Below are positions 34,040 to 42,100 of a DNA stretch of 48,617 nucleotides, piece after piece. Under the pieces are notes generated by a model, which was not told the origin of the DNA, searched no databases, and was given only the letters and a program-made list of their open reading frames with translations. The translations under genes were made by a program, and so were the position numbers. The DNA is from Elusimicrobiota bacterium (lineage in GTDB: Bacteria > Elusimicrobiota > Elusimicrobia > UBA1565): assembly GCA_003450735.1 (NCBI GenBank), contig DMEZ01000019.1, forward strand, positions 61,490-110,106, read 5' to 3'. Each line of letters begins with the position of its first letter. The first letter of the stretch is position 1.

Positions 34040-34459
34040 ATGAGACTGCATCGCCTCTGGGTTCCCCTTCTCGCCGGCCTCCTCGCCGTCTGCGCCTGCT
34101 TTGCCCCCAAGCCCTTCAAGAAGAACGCAGGGAAGACGGTCTTCACCCGGGAGGCCACCAGCCGCTCCCACGAGGTCTCCCTCGGAGAGACCTTCCGCAT
34201 CGAGCTGCCGGCCAACGCCACCACGGGATACGAGTGGAAGTTCAAGGAGCTCGACGGGAACCTCCTCCGGGTGGACTCGTCGGGCTACGACCGCTCCTCC
34301 AACCCGAAGCTGGCCGGAGCGGGGGGGACGGCGTGGTGGGAGCTCCGGGCCCTCCAGACCGGCAAGACCGTTCTGCGCCTGCTCTACTATCGTCCCTGGG
34401 AAGGGGAGGCGAAGTCGGGCGACGAGTTCAATCTGTCCTTGTCGGTCGAAAAGCCCTAG
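34040..34459 (+). CDS. Chagasin/I42-family protease inhibitor, exported
   Basis: 139 residues, chagasin-sized after removal of the signal (LWVPLLAGLLAVCACFAPK, possibly a lipoprotein). The three inhibitory loops of family I42 can be seen: NATTGYEWKF (usually NPTTGY), the GAGGTAWWELRALQTGKTVLRLLYYRPWE loop-and-strand region (given in parts: GAGGTAWWE and RPWEGEAKS), and the strand DEFNLSLSVE. Chagasins block papain-type cysteine peptidases (clan CA). The start is 2 nt after the stop of the papain-fold YiiX-like gene, and the caspase-like enzyme at 23363 is clan CD, so the YiiX-like protein is the better target candidate. The stop codon overlaps the convergent gene's stop (CTAG). Confidence 0.9.
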   Translation: MRLHRLWVPLLAGLLAVCACFAPKPFKKNAGKTVFTREATSRSHEVSLGETFRIELPANATTGYEWKFKELDGNLLRVDSSGYDRSSNPKLAGAGGTAWWELRALQTGKTVLRLLYYRPWEGEAKSGDEFNLSLSVEKP

Positions 34460-34812
34460 CGCCGGTCCAGCCGCCGCCGCAGAGCCGCGCCGATGCGCGC
34501 CCCGGCCATGCAGGGCAGGGAGAGGACGAGGAACAGGATGAGGCCGAGCGGGAGCAGGTTCCCGCTGGGGTTCCGGACGAACGCGGCCGCCGCCTGCCCC
34601 CCGAACCCCGCCAGCGCCCAGCGCCACGAGCGGTCAGGAAAGGCGTAGCCGAGCGCCCCCGAGACGATGAACATCACGGGCATCCCGACCGACCAGTAGA
34701 GCCCGCTGTCCCAGGCCTCCCGTCGTCCCGACTCCGCCATGATCCCGAGCCAGACCGCCGCCCCGGCCGCCGCGGCGAGCGCGTAGGGCAGAGCCTTTTT
34801 ATGACTGCTCAC
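34456..34812 (-). CDS. Small hypothetical membrane protein
   Basis: 118 residues from GTG 34812, which overlaps the preceding stop (GTGA), so it is translationally coupled to the release-factor-like gene. It has about four membrane helices (YALAAAAGAAVWLGIM, YWSVGMPVMFIVSGALGYAF, ALAGFGGQAAAAFV, LPLGLILFLVLSLPCMAG) and a basic end (ARIGAALRRRLDRR). No family was recognised. A longer reading from an upstream ATG would consist of low-complexity sequence antisense to the GGQ gene and is rejected. Tail-to-tail stop overlap (CTAG) with the chagasin gene. Confidence 0.7.
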   Translation of the reverse strand: MSSHKKALPYALAAAAGAAVWLGIMAESGRREAWDSGLYWSVGMPVMFIVSGALGYAFPDRSWRWALAGFGGQAAAAFVRNPSGNLLPLGLILFLVLSLPCMAGARIGAALRRRLDRR

Positions 34813-35192
34813 TCGTAGACCTTCCCGCGGTTCTTCTTCGTCTCGGAGCGGCGGTGCTTGGCCTCCAGGATGCGCTCCTTCAGGCGGCGAGGGCGGGGGC
34901 GCTTGCGGCGGCGCTCCTTCTCGGCGGCCGAGCGCCGCGCCTCCTGCAGCAGGCGCTTGCGCTCCTCGACGGTCGAGAGAAGGCGCTCCCAGGCCCGCTG
35001 ACGGTTCTGCCACTGGCTGCGCTCCTCGGAGCAGCGGACGACGATGCCGGTGGGGCGGTGCTTGAGGACGACGCAGGTCTCGACTTTGTTGACGTTCTGC
35101 CCGCCGGCCCCGCCCGAGCGGGCGAAGCTCTCCTCGACATCCTCGCGTCGGATGCCGGCGGCCTTGAGGCGCTCCTCGAGCGGACCCTCTAT
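34809..35192 (-). CDS. Release-factor-like GGQ protein (no standard start codon)
   Basis: About 127 residues with the class-1 release-factor catalytic domain: ESFARSGGAGGQNVNKVETCVVLKH (given in parts: SGGAGGQN and VNKVETCVVL) with GGQ at about 30-32, then RPTGIVVRCSEERSQWQNR and a long basic tail (EKERRRKRPRPRRL). Such stand-alone proteins (ArfB/peptide-chain-release-factor-like) hydrolyse peptidyl-tRNA on stalled ribosomes or complete mitochondrial-type release. The reading frame has no ATG, GTG or TTG near its family-expected start. The nearest candidate is ATA at 35190-35192, overlapping the transporter stop (ATAG). I set the start there; see findings. Confidence 0.75.
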   Translation of the reverse strand: MEGPLEERLKAAGIRREDVEESFARSGGAGGQNVNKVETCVVLKHRPTGIVVRCSEERSQWQNRQRAWERLLSTVEERKRLLQEARRSAAEKERRRKRPRPRRLKERILEAKHRRSETKKNRGKVYE

Positions 35193-37102
35193 CCCAGCAC
35201 TCCCGCGGCCGAGAGGATGGCGATGAAGACGCCGAGCAAGGACTCGCCGGCGATGATGCCCGAGGCCGTGGTCACGATGTAGTCGTCGGCGGCCTTCTGG
35301 TGCTTCTTCTCCATGTAGAGGGTGATGAGCGCCCCGATGAACATGGAGAGGGAGTTGAAGAACGGGATGACCATGGCCAGCCCGATGCCCGTGGCCGAGG
35401 GGATGTAGGCCCGAGCCTTCGGGAAGAGGAGTTCCAGGGCGGGGATGAGCAGCCCGACGCCCAACCCGATGAAGAGCCCCCAGCGGGCGGTCGGGTGCAA
35501 AGCCTGGAAGCCCTCCGAGAGCAGCCGGGCCACGGCGGCCCAGACCTGCGCCGAGGGCGCCGGCCACTTGTCCGAGCCCAGGGCGGCCGCGTCCGGCACC
35601 AGGATGTAGAAGGCCGGCACCACGATGAGCGTCCCCGCGAAGATGCCCAGAAACTGCGCCAGGAACTGCTTGCGCGGGTTCGCGCCCAGCAGGTAGCCGG
35701 TCTTCAAGCCCGTGAGCAGGTCGGCCGAGGAGCCGGCGGCTCCCGCTGTGACGCCCGCAGTCATGAGGTTCGTGACGTGGTTGCCCGGAGCCAGCACGCC
35801 GAAGAGCAGCTGGGTGATCTTGCCCATCGCCCCGATGGGGGTCGTGTCGGTCTCGCCGGTCACGCGGCAGGCCACCACCGCGAGGAAGAAGGTCATCAGG
35901 ATGGCGACGATGCTCATCCACCACGAGGTATGGAAGCAGTACTGCATGACGGCCATGCAGCCCAGGCCGGAGAAAAGCGTGCCCCACAGGAACCAGGAGT
36001 TGGGGACCTCGATGTCGTCCATCGGGTCCCTCTCGGAACTCTTCTTCCCCAGACCCAGGGTCGCGGCGAAGCCGCTGAAGACCGTCAGGATGGAGCGCCA
36101 CTGCAGGGCGAAGGAGAAGAGGGCCGAAGAGACCATGATGGCCGCGCCCGCCCAGGTGCTCCAGCGCACGATGGCCCGATAGCCGAGGTCCGCGCCGTCG
36201 GGTCCGATGGGGATGGCTCCGATCTTCACGGCCCAGGGCGCCAGGATGCCGTAGTTGATGCAGGCGCCGAGCAAGAGCGACCAGCACACCTTCCAGCCCA
36301 TGATGGCGCCCGCGGCGATCATGATGGCGCTCATGTCGAAGTGGATCGTCCACTTGGTGAGGGCGAAGCCCCCGAGGGTCAGGTTCCCGAAGGACAGGTG
36401 GCCCGGGATCTGGATGAACTTGGGGAGGCCCGCGTCGCGGCACCAGGCCACGACCGCGCCCAGGGCGCCGGCGCAGCCGAGGGCCTGGGCCTTCTTCATG
36501 CCCTCTTCGCCCTCCGCGTGCAGGCTTTTGAGCGTCTCGGCGCAGGCGAGGCCGCTCGGGAAGCGGAGCTGTTCGGCGTTGATCATCTGCCGCTTCATCG
36601 GGATGGCCATCATCACGCCGAGCGCGGCGAGGAACAGCGTCCAGGCGCCGAGCACCTGCCAGGACATGTGCGTGCCCGTGATGAGCAGGTAGGCCGAGAT
36701 GGCGGAGACCATCGTCCCGCCCGTGGAATAGCCGGCCGAGGAGGCCGTGGTCTGCATCACGTTGTTCTCGAGGATGGTCATGTCCGTCTTGAAGAGGTTG
36801 AGGGTCCTCAGGACCTTGGTGATGGCGAAGGCGAGGATGCAGGCCGTGATGGCCACGCCGAGGCCCCAGCCGGTCTTGAGGCCCACGTAGAGGTTCGAGA
36901 GCGACATGAACCCGCCGAGCAGAGCGCCCATGATGACCGCGCGCACGGTGAGCTGGGGGATGTCGCCCTTGTAGGTGTTCTTGAGCCACTCCGCGTCGAG
37001 CTGGGCGGGCGTCTTCTTCTGCGGCTCGGTCTCCTTGAAATCCTCCAGGTCCGGGAAGCCCTCGGATTCCTCTTCGACGGTGTGCTTATGCTCGTCGCTC
37101 AT
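35189..37102 (-). CDS. OPT-family oligopeptide/metal transporter
   Basis: 637 residues with about 14-16 membrane helices, typical for OPT proteins that import oligopeptides or metal chelates with protons. Recognisable family parts are the N-terminal QLTVRAVIMGALLGGFMSLSNLYVGLKTGW, then ITKVLR, NNVMQTTASSAGYSTGG, GLACAETLKSLH, GHLSFGNLTLGGFALT, GNHVTNLMTAGVTAGAAGSSADLLTGLKTGYLLGANPRKQF (read as separate segments), and the C-terminal YIPSATGIGLAMVIPF. The N-terminal 40 residues are acidic and soluble. GAGGAG lies about 6 nt before the ATG and a TATAAT about 47 nt upstream. The TAG stop overlaps the start region of the release-factor-like gene. Confidence 0.95.
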   Translation of the reverse strand: MSDEHKHTVEEESEGFPDLEDFKETEPQKKTPAQLDAEWLKNTYKGDIPQLTVRAVIMGALLGGFMSLSNLYVGLKTGWGLGVAITACILAFAITKVLRTLNLFKTDMTILENNVMQTTASSAGYSTGGTMVSAISAYLLITGTHMSWQVLGAWTLFLAALGVMMAIPMKRQMINAEQLRFPSGLACAETLKSLHAEGEEGMKKAQALGCAGALGAVVAWCRDAGLPKFIQIPGHLSFGNLTLGGFALTKWTIHFDMSAIMIAAGAIMGWKVCWSLLLGACINYGILAPWAVKIGAIPIGPDGADLGYRAIVRWSTWAGAAIMVSSALFSFALQWRSILTVFSGFAATLGLGKKSSERDPMDDIEVPNSWFLWGTLFSGLGCMAVMQYCFHTSWWMSIVAILMTFFLAVVACRVTGETDTTPIGAMGKITQLLFGVLAPGNHVTNLMTAGVTAGAAGSSADLLTGLKTGYLLGANPRKQFLAQFLGIFAGTLIVVPAFYILVPDAAALGSDKWPAPSAQVWAAVARLLSEGFQALHPTARWGLFIGLGVGLLIPALELLFPKARAYIPSATGIGLAMVIPFFNSLSMFIGALITLYMEKKHQKAADDYIVTTASGIIAGESLLGVFIAILSAAGVLG

Positions 37103-37140
37103 GAATTCTCCTCAGAAAATCCGACGGGACTGATCAACAT

Positions 37141-37221
37141 GCCTACGGATTATACTAAACGGGAAGGGACGCCTTGAGTCAGTCGAGCCAGCAGTCGGCC
37201 CTGACCATCGTGGTGAGACGG
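37141..37221 (-). pseudogene. Decayed copy of response-regulator 3' end
   Basis: About 80 bp resemble 38228-38309, which covers the last codons of the response regulator plus about 40 bp downstream. By eye they align with roughly three quarters to four fifths identity, including GACCATCGTGGTGAG and GTCAGTCGAGCC. Read on the minus strand the copy still gives RLTTMV and WLD-stop, against RLTTMVGTGYRLD in the real protein. It is a remnant of a deleted paralogue or a partial duplication. The promoter-like TATAAT of the OPT gene lies in the same copy. Confidence 0.65.
37149..37154 (-). promoter_or_regulatory. -10 box of OPT transporter gene
   Basis: On the minus strand TATAAT (plus strand ATTATA) lies 46 nt before the transporter ATG, inside the decayed repeat described at 37141-37221. 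No clear -35 box was found. Confidence 0.45.
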
Positions 37222-37251
37222 CAAGCCTGTCATAGCACGACACGCAGAGCT

Positions 37252-38166
37252 CTAGGGCAAAACGAGCAGCGTGCGCAGCCCCGCCCCGACCGTGTGGAGC
37301 AGGTAGCCTGAGGTCCCCGCGGCCCCCGCCGTGACGGAGGGGATCTTCTGGATGCCGTAGCCCGCGATAAGGACGACGCGCCGAGAGAGGGTGAGGTAGC
37401 CCCGCGCCTGCAGAGTGGGCGTAGTGTAGGAGGCGGCGGATAGGACTCCATCCGTACGGGTCTCGCCGATGCGGTCGAGGCTGAATACGAGGTCGGCCAT
37501 CCAGGGCATGGAGCGCCGCTCGTAGTAGATCGTGGCCAGTTCGAAGTCGTCTCCGCCCGAGAGGGTCTTCACGGCCGTCCCGGACTCGACTGTCCGATCG
37601 GAGCGCTTGAGGTAGCTCATGCGCAGGCCGAGGAAATGGCCCTGGGCGAACTCAGCCTGCAGTCCGAGCAGGGGCTGAAGGCTGTGCCCGCCGGAGAACT
37701 GGTTGCCATGCGAGTCGGCCAGAGCGGTCGCGGCGTGGTCCGGACTGAAGCCCTGCGTGATGCCGTAGAGCAGGGTGACACGGCCCGCCGGAAGGAGTCC
37801 GCGGACGTAGAGCGAAACGTCCGAGAAGCCCTCATTGGTGAGCGCGATGTTCCCTTGCGCCCCGCGGGCGCTCGTGCGGGTGTCGAGCCGGCGGTAGTTG
37901 CCGAGCGCCCCGACCGAGAGCGCGCTGAGCGCGCCGTAGTCCATCGAGAGGCCGAAGGTGCCCTGCCTCAGCGTCGTGTCGGCGATGGTCGCGCCGGAGC
38001 GCGTCGAGTCGAAGGGGGAGGAGAGGGTGTAGAGCGTCTGCGGGGTAAGAGCGAGCACGCCCTTCATCGGGACGTAGAAGAAGGCGGTGCGCGTGGCGGA
38101 GGGGGGCGCGTCAGCGGCATGGACCTGGGCGGCGGCGAGGGCCAGCGCGGCGAGGAGGGCTCGCAT
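37252..38166 (-). CDS. Probable outer-membrane beta-barrel protein
   Basis: 304 residues from ATG 38166, with a signal peptide (MRALLAALALAAAQVHA). The rest is a long series of amphipathic strands alternating polar and hydrophobic residues with glycine-rich turns (for example TTLRQGTFGLSMDYGAL, GRVTLLYGITQGFS, GHFLGLRMSYLKRS, TPTLQARGYLTLSRRVVLIAGYGI given as separate strands). It ends in LVLP rather than the usual terminal phenylalanine, so assembly signals may differ. No family was recognised. Its gene follows the response-regulator gene by about 100 nt on the same strand, with a -10-like GATACC about 10 nt before the start. Confidence 0.65.
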   Translation of the reverse strand: MRALLAALALAAAQVHAADAPPSATRTAFFYVPMKGVLALTPQTLYTLSSPFDSTRSGATIADTTLRQGTFGLSMDYGALSALSVGALGNYRRLDTRTSARGAQGNIALTNEGFSDVSLYVRGLLPAGRVTLLYGITQGFSPDHAATALADSHGNQFSGGHSLQPLLGLQAEFAQGHFLGLRMSYLKRSDRTVESGTAVKTLSGGDDFELATIYYERRSMPWMADLVFSLDRIGETRTDGVLSAASYTTPTLQARGYLTLSRRVVLIAGYGIQKIPSVTAGAAGTSGYLLHTVGAGLRTLLVLP

Positions 38167-38227
38167 CAAGCCCCATGGTATCCGCTTGCGCCCTCCTCGT
38201 CAACTGGAGCGCGGGCCGGCTGTTCAC

Positions 38228-38309
38228 GCCTGCGGGTGATACTGAACGGGATGGGAATTCCCGCTGTCAGTCGAGCCGGTAGCCGGTCCCGACCATCGTG
38301 GTGAGGCGG
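38228..38309. repeat. Intact mate of the 37141-37221 repeat
   Basis: This is the copy that contains the functional 3' end of the response-regulator gene. It also carries GGGAATTCCC, a 10-bp palindrome at 38253-38262, in the short gap before the beta-barrel gene. Confidence 0.55.
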
Positions 38310-38965
38310 GAGGAGAACTTCTTCCCGAGTTTGCGCCGCAGGCTCGAAACGTGGACTTCCACCGTATGCGTGTCGTTGTAGTCCGCCGTGTCGTAGCCCC
38401 AGACGGCCTCGAGCAGGAAGGTGGGGGACAAGGGGCGCCCGCGCGCGCGCATGAACGCCACGAGGAGGTCGAACTCCTTGCGAGTGAGAAGCACGTCCTC
38501 TTTCCCGACCTGGACGCGGCGGCCCGGCACGTCCAACCGCAGCCCGGACTCCTGAAGAACGGCAGAGCAGTCGGCCGGCGCGCTGAACCTCCGCAGGACC
38601 GACTCGACGCGGGCCCTGAGGAGACGCGGCTTGACGGGCTTGAGCAGGTAGTCGTCCGCTCCGGCCTCGAGGCCGTAGGCCTGATCGTCCTCCTCCTTAC
38701 GGTTGGCCGAGATCAGGATGACGGGCAGCGTCGCGGTCGCAGGGTCGCGGCGCAGGGCCCGACAGATCTCCCGGCCGTCTTCGCGTCCAAGGAGCACATC
38801 CATCAGGACCAGGGCGGGCCGGACGCTCCGGATCAGGACGTCGAGGTTCTCGGGGGAGGAAGCGGTCTTCACCTCATAGCCCGTGGCCTGGAGCGTCAGG
38901 GTGAGCGCGTGCAGCACCACGGGGTCGTCGTCTACGATGAGAATGGCAGACTTGCGTTGGGGCAT
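38267..38965 (-). CDS. OmpR/PhoB-family response regulator
   Basis: 232 residues from ATG 38965 (MPQRKSAILIVDDDP); ATG 38980 is possible. The receiver domain (about 5-120) has the acidic pocket VDDD, phosphoacceptor aspartate in LVLMDVLLG, and the conserved lysine in DDYLLKPVKP. The C-terminal winged-helix DNA-binding domain (about 140-230) shows LLTRKEFDLLVAFM, EAVWGYD and the recognition helix HTVEVHVSSLRRKLG. It regulates transcription as a phosphorylated dimer on direct repeats. A TAGAAT -10 (38979-38984) lies 13 nt before this start, supporting it. Its histidine kinase is not adjacent. It is divergent from the giant adhesin gene with a shared repeat array. Confidence 0.93.
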   Translation of the reverse strand: MPQRKSAILIVDDDPVVLHALTLTLQATGYEVKTASSPENLDVLIRSVRPALVLMDVLLGREDGREICRALRRDPATATLPVILISANRKEEDDQAYGLEAGADDYLLKPVKPRLLRARVESVLRRFSAPADCSAVLQESGLRLDVPGRRVQVGKEDVLLTRKEFDLLVAFMRARGRPLSPTFLLEAVWGYDTADYNDTHTVEVHVSSLRRKLGKKFSSRLTTMVGTGYRLD

Positions 38966-38990
38966 GGGTCTCACAGGCATTCTATGAAAA

Positions 38991-39035
38991 TTTGAGCCGG
39001 TTTTGAGGTGGCACTTGAGCCGGATTTGAGCCCCT
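38991..39035 (+). promoter_or_regulatory. Four direct repeats in regulator-adhesin intergenic region
   Basis: TTTGAGCCGG-type units start at 38991, 39002, 39014 and 39025 (spacings 11, 12 and 11 bp): TTTGAGCCGGT, TTTGAGGTGGCA, CTTGAGCCGGA, TTTGAGCCCCT. This matches the head-to-tail 11-bp half-site spacing of OmpR/PhoB-family activators. The array is flanked by TAGAAT (38979-38984, minus strand, regulator gene) and TATAAT (39041-39046, plus strand, adhesin gene), so one array could govern both directions. The final repeat occupies the -35 position of the adhesin promoter. Confidence 0.65.
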
Positions 39036-39040
39036 TACCT

Positions 39041-39046
39041 TATAAT
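39041..39046 (+). promoter_or_regulatory. -10 box of giant adhesin gene
   Basis: A consensus TATAAT lies directly after the direct-repeat array and about 60 nt before the adhesin ATG at 39106. There is no recognisable -35 box; its position is taken by the fourth repeat, as at activator-dependent promoters. Confidence 0.55.
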
Positions 39047-39105
39047 CTGATTTATAGATAGAGCCGCGGCAGCAGCACCGTTGCTGTTCGCTATGCGGAT
39101 CGCAC

Positions 39106-42100
39106 ATGGAGCGCATGCTGAAACGCCGAGGTCAAGATGGCCGCAGACGTCCTCTGTTCGAACAGTTGGAAGACCGCATCCTGTGCGATGCGGCTCCCGC
39201 TCTCGCCCCGGAAGCCGCGCCTGCTCCCATCGAAGACCCCGTCGCCCAGGCGCCAGCGGAACTCGCTTCCGCGCCCTCCGCAGAGCAGTCATCGACCGTT
39301 GTGCGGTCCGACACCTCGCAACAGACGGCCCGCAGCGAATTCCTCTTCGTGGACGGCTCCCTTCCGGACGCGGCCGGGCTCGCTCAGCGCCTGAGCGCCT
39401 CCGCGCCCTCTGGCGTCGACCTCCAGGTCCGGCTCCTCTCCCCCGACCAGGCGGGCTTCGAGCAGATCGCCGCCGCCCTGGCGTCGGCCCCCCAGGGCTC
39501 CGTGGACGCCGTGCACATCGTCTCCCACTCCGAGGCTGGGTCTCTGCGCCTCGGGGGCTCGGTCTACTCGGCCTCCGACATCAGCGATGGGACGAACGCC
39601 TCCTCCTGGGCGGACCGCCTGGCGCCTGGAGCGGACATCCTCCTCTACGGATGCGACCTGGCCGCGGGGCCCTCGGGCCTCTCCCTGCTCCAGCGCCTCT
39701 CGGCCGCGACCGGAGCGGACGCCGCCGGGTCCGTGGACGCCACCGGGAGCGCTTCGGCCGGCGGAGACTGGGTGCTCGAAGCGGCGACCGGCCCCATCGA
39801 GGCCGTCCCCCTGATCGACCCCGTCTACACCGGCCTTCTTCCCGGCGACGGGTGGGGCAACACCGACTACAACGCCGACGGGACGGCCGACCCCTTGCGG
39901 ATGATCACCTGGAACGTCATCGGCCTCGACTCCAACAAGCCGGACACTTCGGGCCCCGACCTGTTCATGGTCGGCCTGCGCGTCGAAGCCGATGACACGG
40001 GGCTCTCGGGCTACACCGTCCGCATCCGCGACCTCGACGGCGTGGACGTCTTCGGCACCGGCGTACTCATCGGCGACAGCACGGCGGCGTCGCTGACCGA
40101 TTTCGACGACGGAGTGGACAACATCCGCTTCGTCAACAAGACGGTTTACACCGGGGTGGACATCGCGGCCAACTCCTACAAGGATTTCTATTTCAACGTC
40201 CAGGTCGAGCGCCTGCTCGCATCCCACACGCAGATCCAGCCGTTCCTCTTCGAGGTCTTCCAGGACCTCGACTCGGACGGGGTCCTGGACGCGGGCGAAG
40301 GCCGCAGTCTGAGCAAGTTCACCTGGCTGCCCGACGCGGCCGCGGCCAACACCCCGCTCTACCTCTACGTCGAGAAGTACATCTCCCAGGCCCGCAACGA
40401 CGTGACCAACGCCACCTACCCGAACCAGGCCGCCCCCACGACGGACGCGGCCGCGGTCCGCATCGAAGGCTACACCGTCGGCGGGGCCTACCCAGACTCC
40501 CAGGTGACGCTCTTCATCGGTTCGACCATCCACATCCGCACCGAGGGCGCGACCGCCACCTCGGGCTACCCCCAGCTCACGCTCTCCACCATCTTCAACA
40601 ACAACGTCTTCGAGATCGTGAGCGTGCGCCAGGCCTACAACGTGCCCATCGCCGAGACCACCTACCAGCAGGGTCTGGGGACCGGCACGGAGGGAGACGG
40701 GAACTTCGAGAGCATCGACGGCTCGGCCAACACCTCCATCTACGCGAGCCCCGCGGGCTGGAACCCGGCCACCCACAGCCTCATGATCACCTCGGCCCCG
40801 CCCAAGGCGGGCGGCGGGCCCATCGTCACGGACTACACCCTCCGGGTCGTGGGCGACGGGGCGGGCAGCCTCAAGACCCTCATCCTCGACTACTCCGGCT
40901 CCTCCTTCCACTACAACGCCGACTTCGACGGCGCCGCCCCGGGCGTCGAGTTCGTGAGCTTCCAGGCCGTCACCGGCTCCATCGTGGGCACGGTGAAGGC
41001 GGACACGAACGGCGACGGCGTGGGCGACGCGCCCATCGCCGGCGTCACGGTCACGCTGACCGGAAACTACGACACCGACTTCGACGGCATCGACGACACC
41101 GCGGTGGCCGGGGGCACCACGGCCGTCACGGACGCGCAGGGCCGCTACATCTTCAGGGACCGCAACCCCGGCCACTACACGGTGGGCGAGGGGGCGGCGG
41201 CCGGCTACGGGGACCTCGGCGACACGGACGGCGCCGGCAACGGCCTCAACACGGTCGCGGTGACCATCACCAAGACCCCGACGGTCGCCACGGCCGGGGA
41301 CCTCGGCATGACGGGCCTCTCCGGCCTGCTCGCGACCACGCTGGTGGGCTACCAGCGCGCCGACTTCGTGGAAGGTCAGGCGGACCTCTCGCTGTCCAAG
41401 ACCGCGAGTACGCTCGCGCCCCAGCTCGGCGGAAACGTCACTTTCACTCTCACGCTCAGGAACGCCGGCCCGGCCAGCGCGAGCAGCATCGTGGTCAAGG
41501 ACTACCTGCCGGCCGGGCTCACCTACGTCTCGAACGACGGCGGCGCGAACGCCTCCGAAGCGGGCGGCACCGTGACCTGGAACGTCGCCTCCCTGGCCTC
41601 GGGCGCAACCGCGACCCTGCAGGTCGTGGCCACGGTCGCGGCGGACACGCCGGTCTCGAACTTCGCGGAAGTCTTCTCCTCCGGCACGGGCGACCCGGAC
41701 TCCACCGCCGGCAACGACGGCGGGGCGAAGACCGCCAACGAGGACGACGAAGCGCTCGTGACCGTGGACGCCTCCCAGGCGGACCTCTCCCTGCTCAAGA
41801 CGGTGGACAACGCCCGTCCCAACGTCGGGGACAACATCACCTTCACTCTCCTGCTCAGCAACTCCGGCCCCGACTCGGCTACCGGCGTCACGGTCAAGGA
41901 CCTCCTGGGCTCGAACCTGACCTACGTCTCCTCCAACCCGGTCACAGGCCACGGCTCCTACGACAGCGGCTCGGGCATCTGGACGGTGGGAACCGTGGCC
42001 AACGGCGCGACCGCCCGGCTGACCATCACCGCCACCGTCAAGTCCTCGACCGCCCAGCCGGCCTTCGCCAACTTCGCCGAGGTCCTGGCCGTGGACCAGT

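Noticed and set aside
34813..35013. Longer N-terminus for the small membrane protein at 34456-34812
   Set aside because: The extra residues are proline/alanine-rich and overlap the GGQ gene in another frame; GTG 34812 with a GTGA overlap is better supported.
35210..36989. Upstream extension of the release-factor-like frame within the OPT gene
   Set aside because: The extension is antisense-like Arg/His/Gly-rich sequence out of phase with the clear OPT protein; it only reflects lack of stops.
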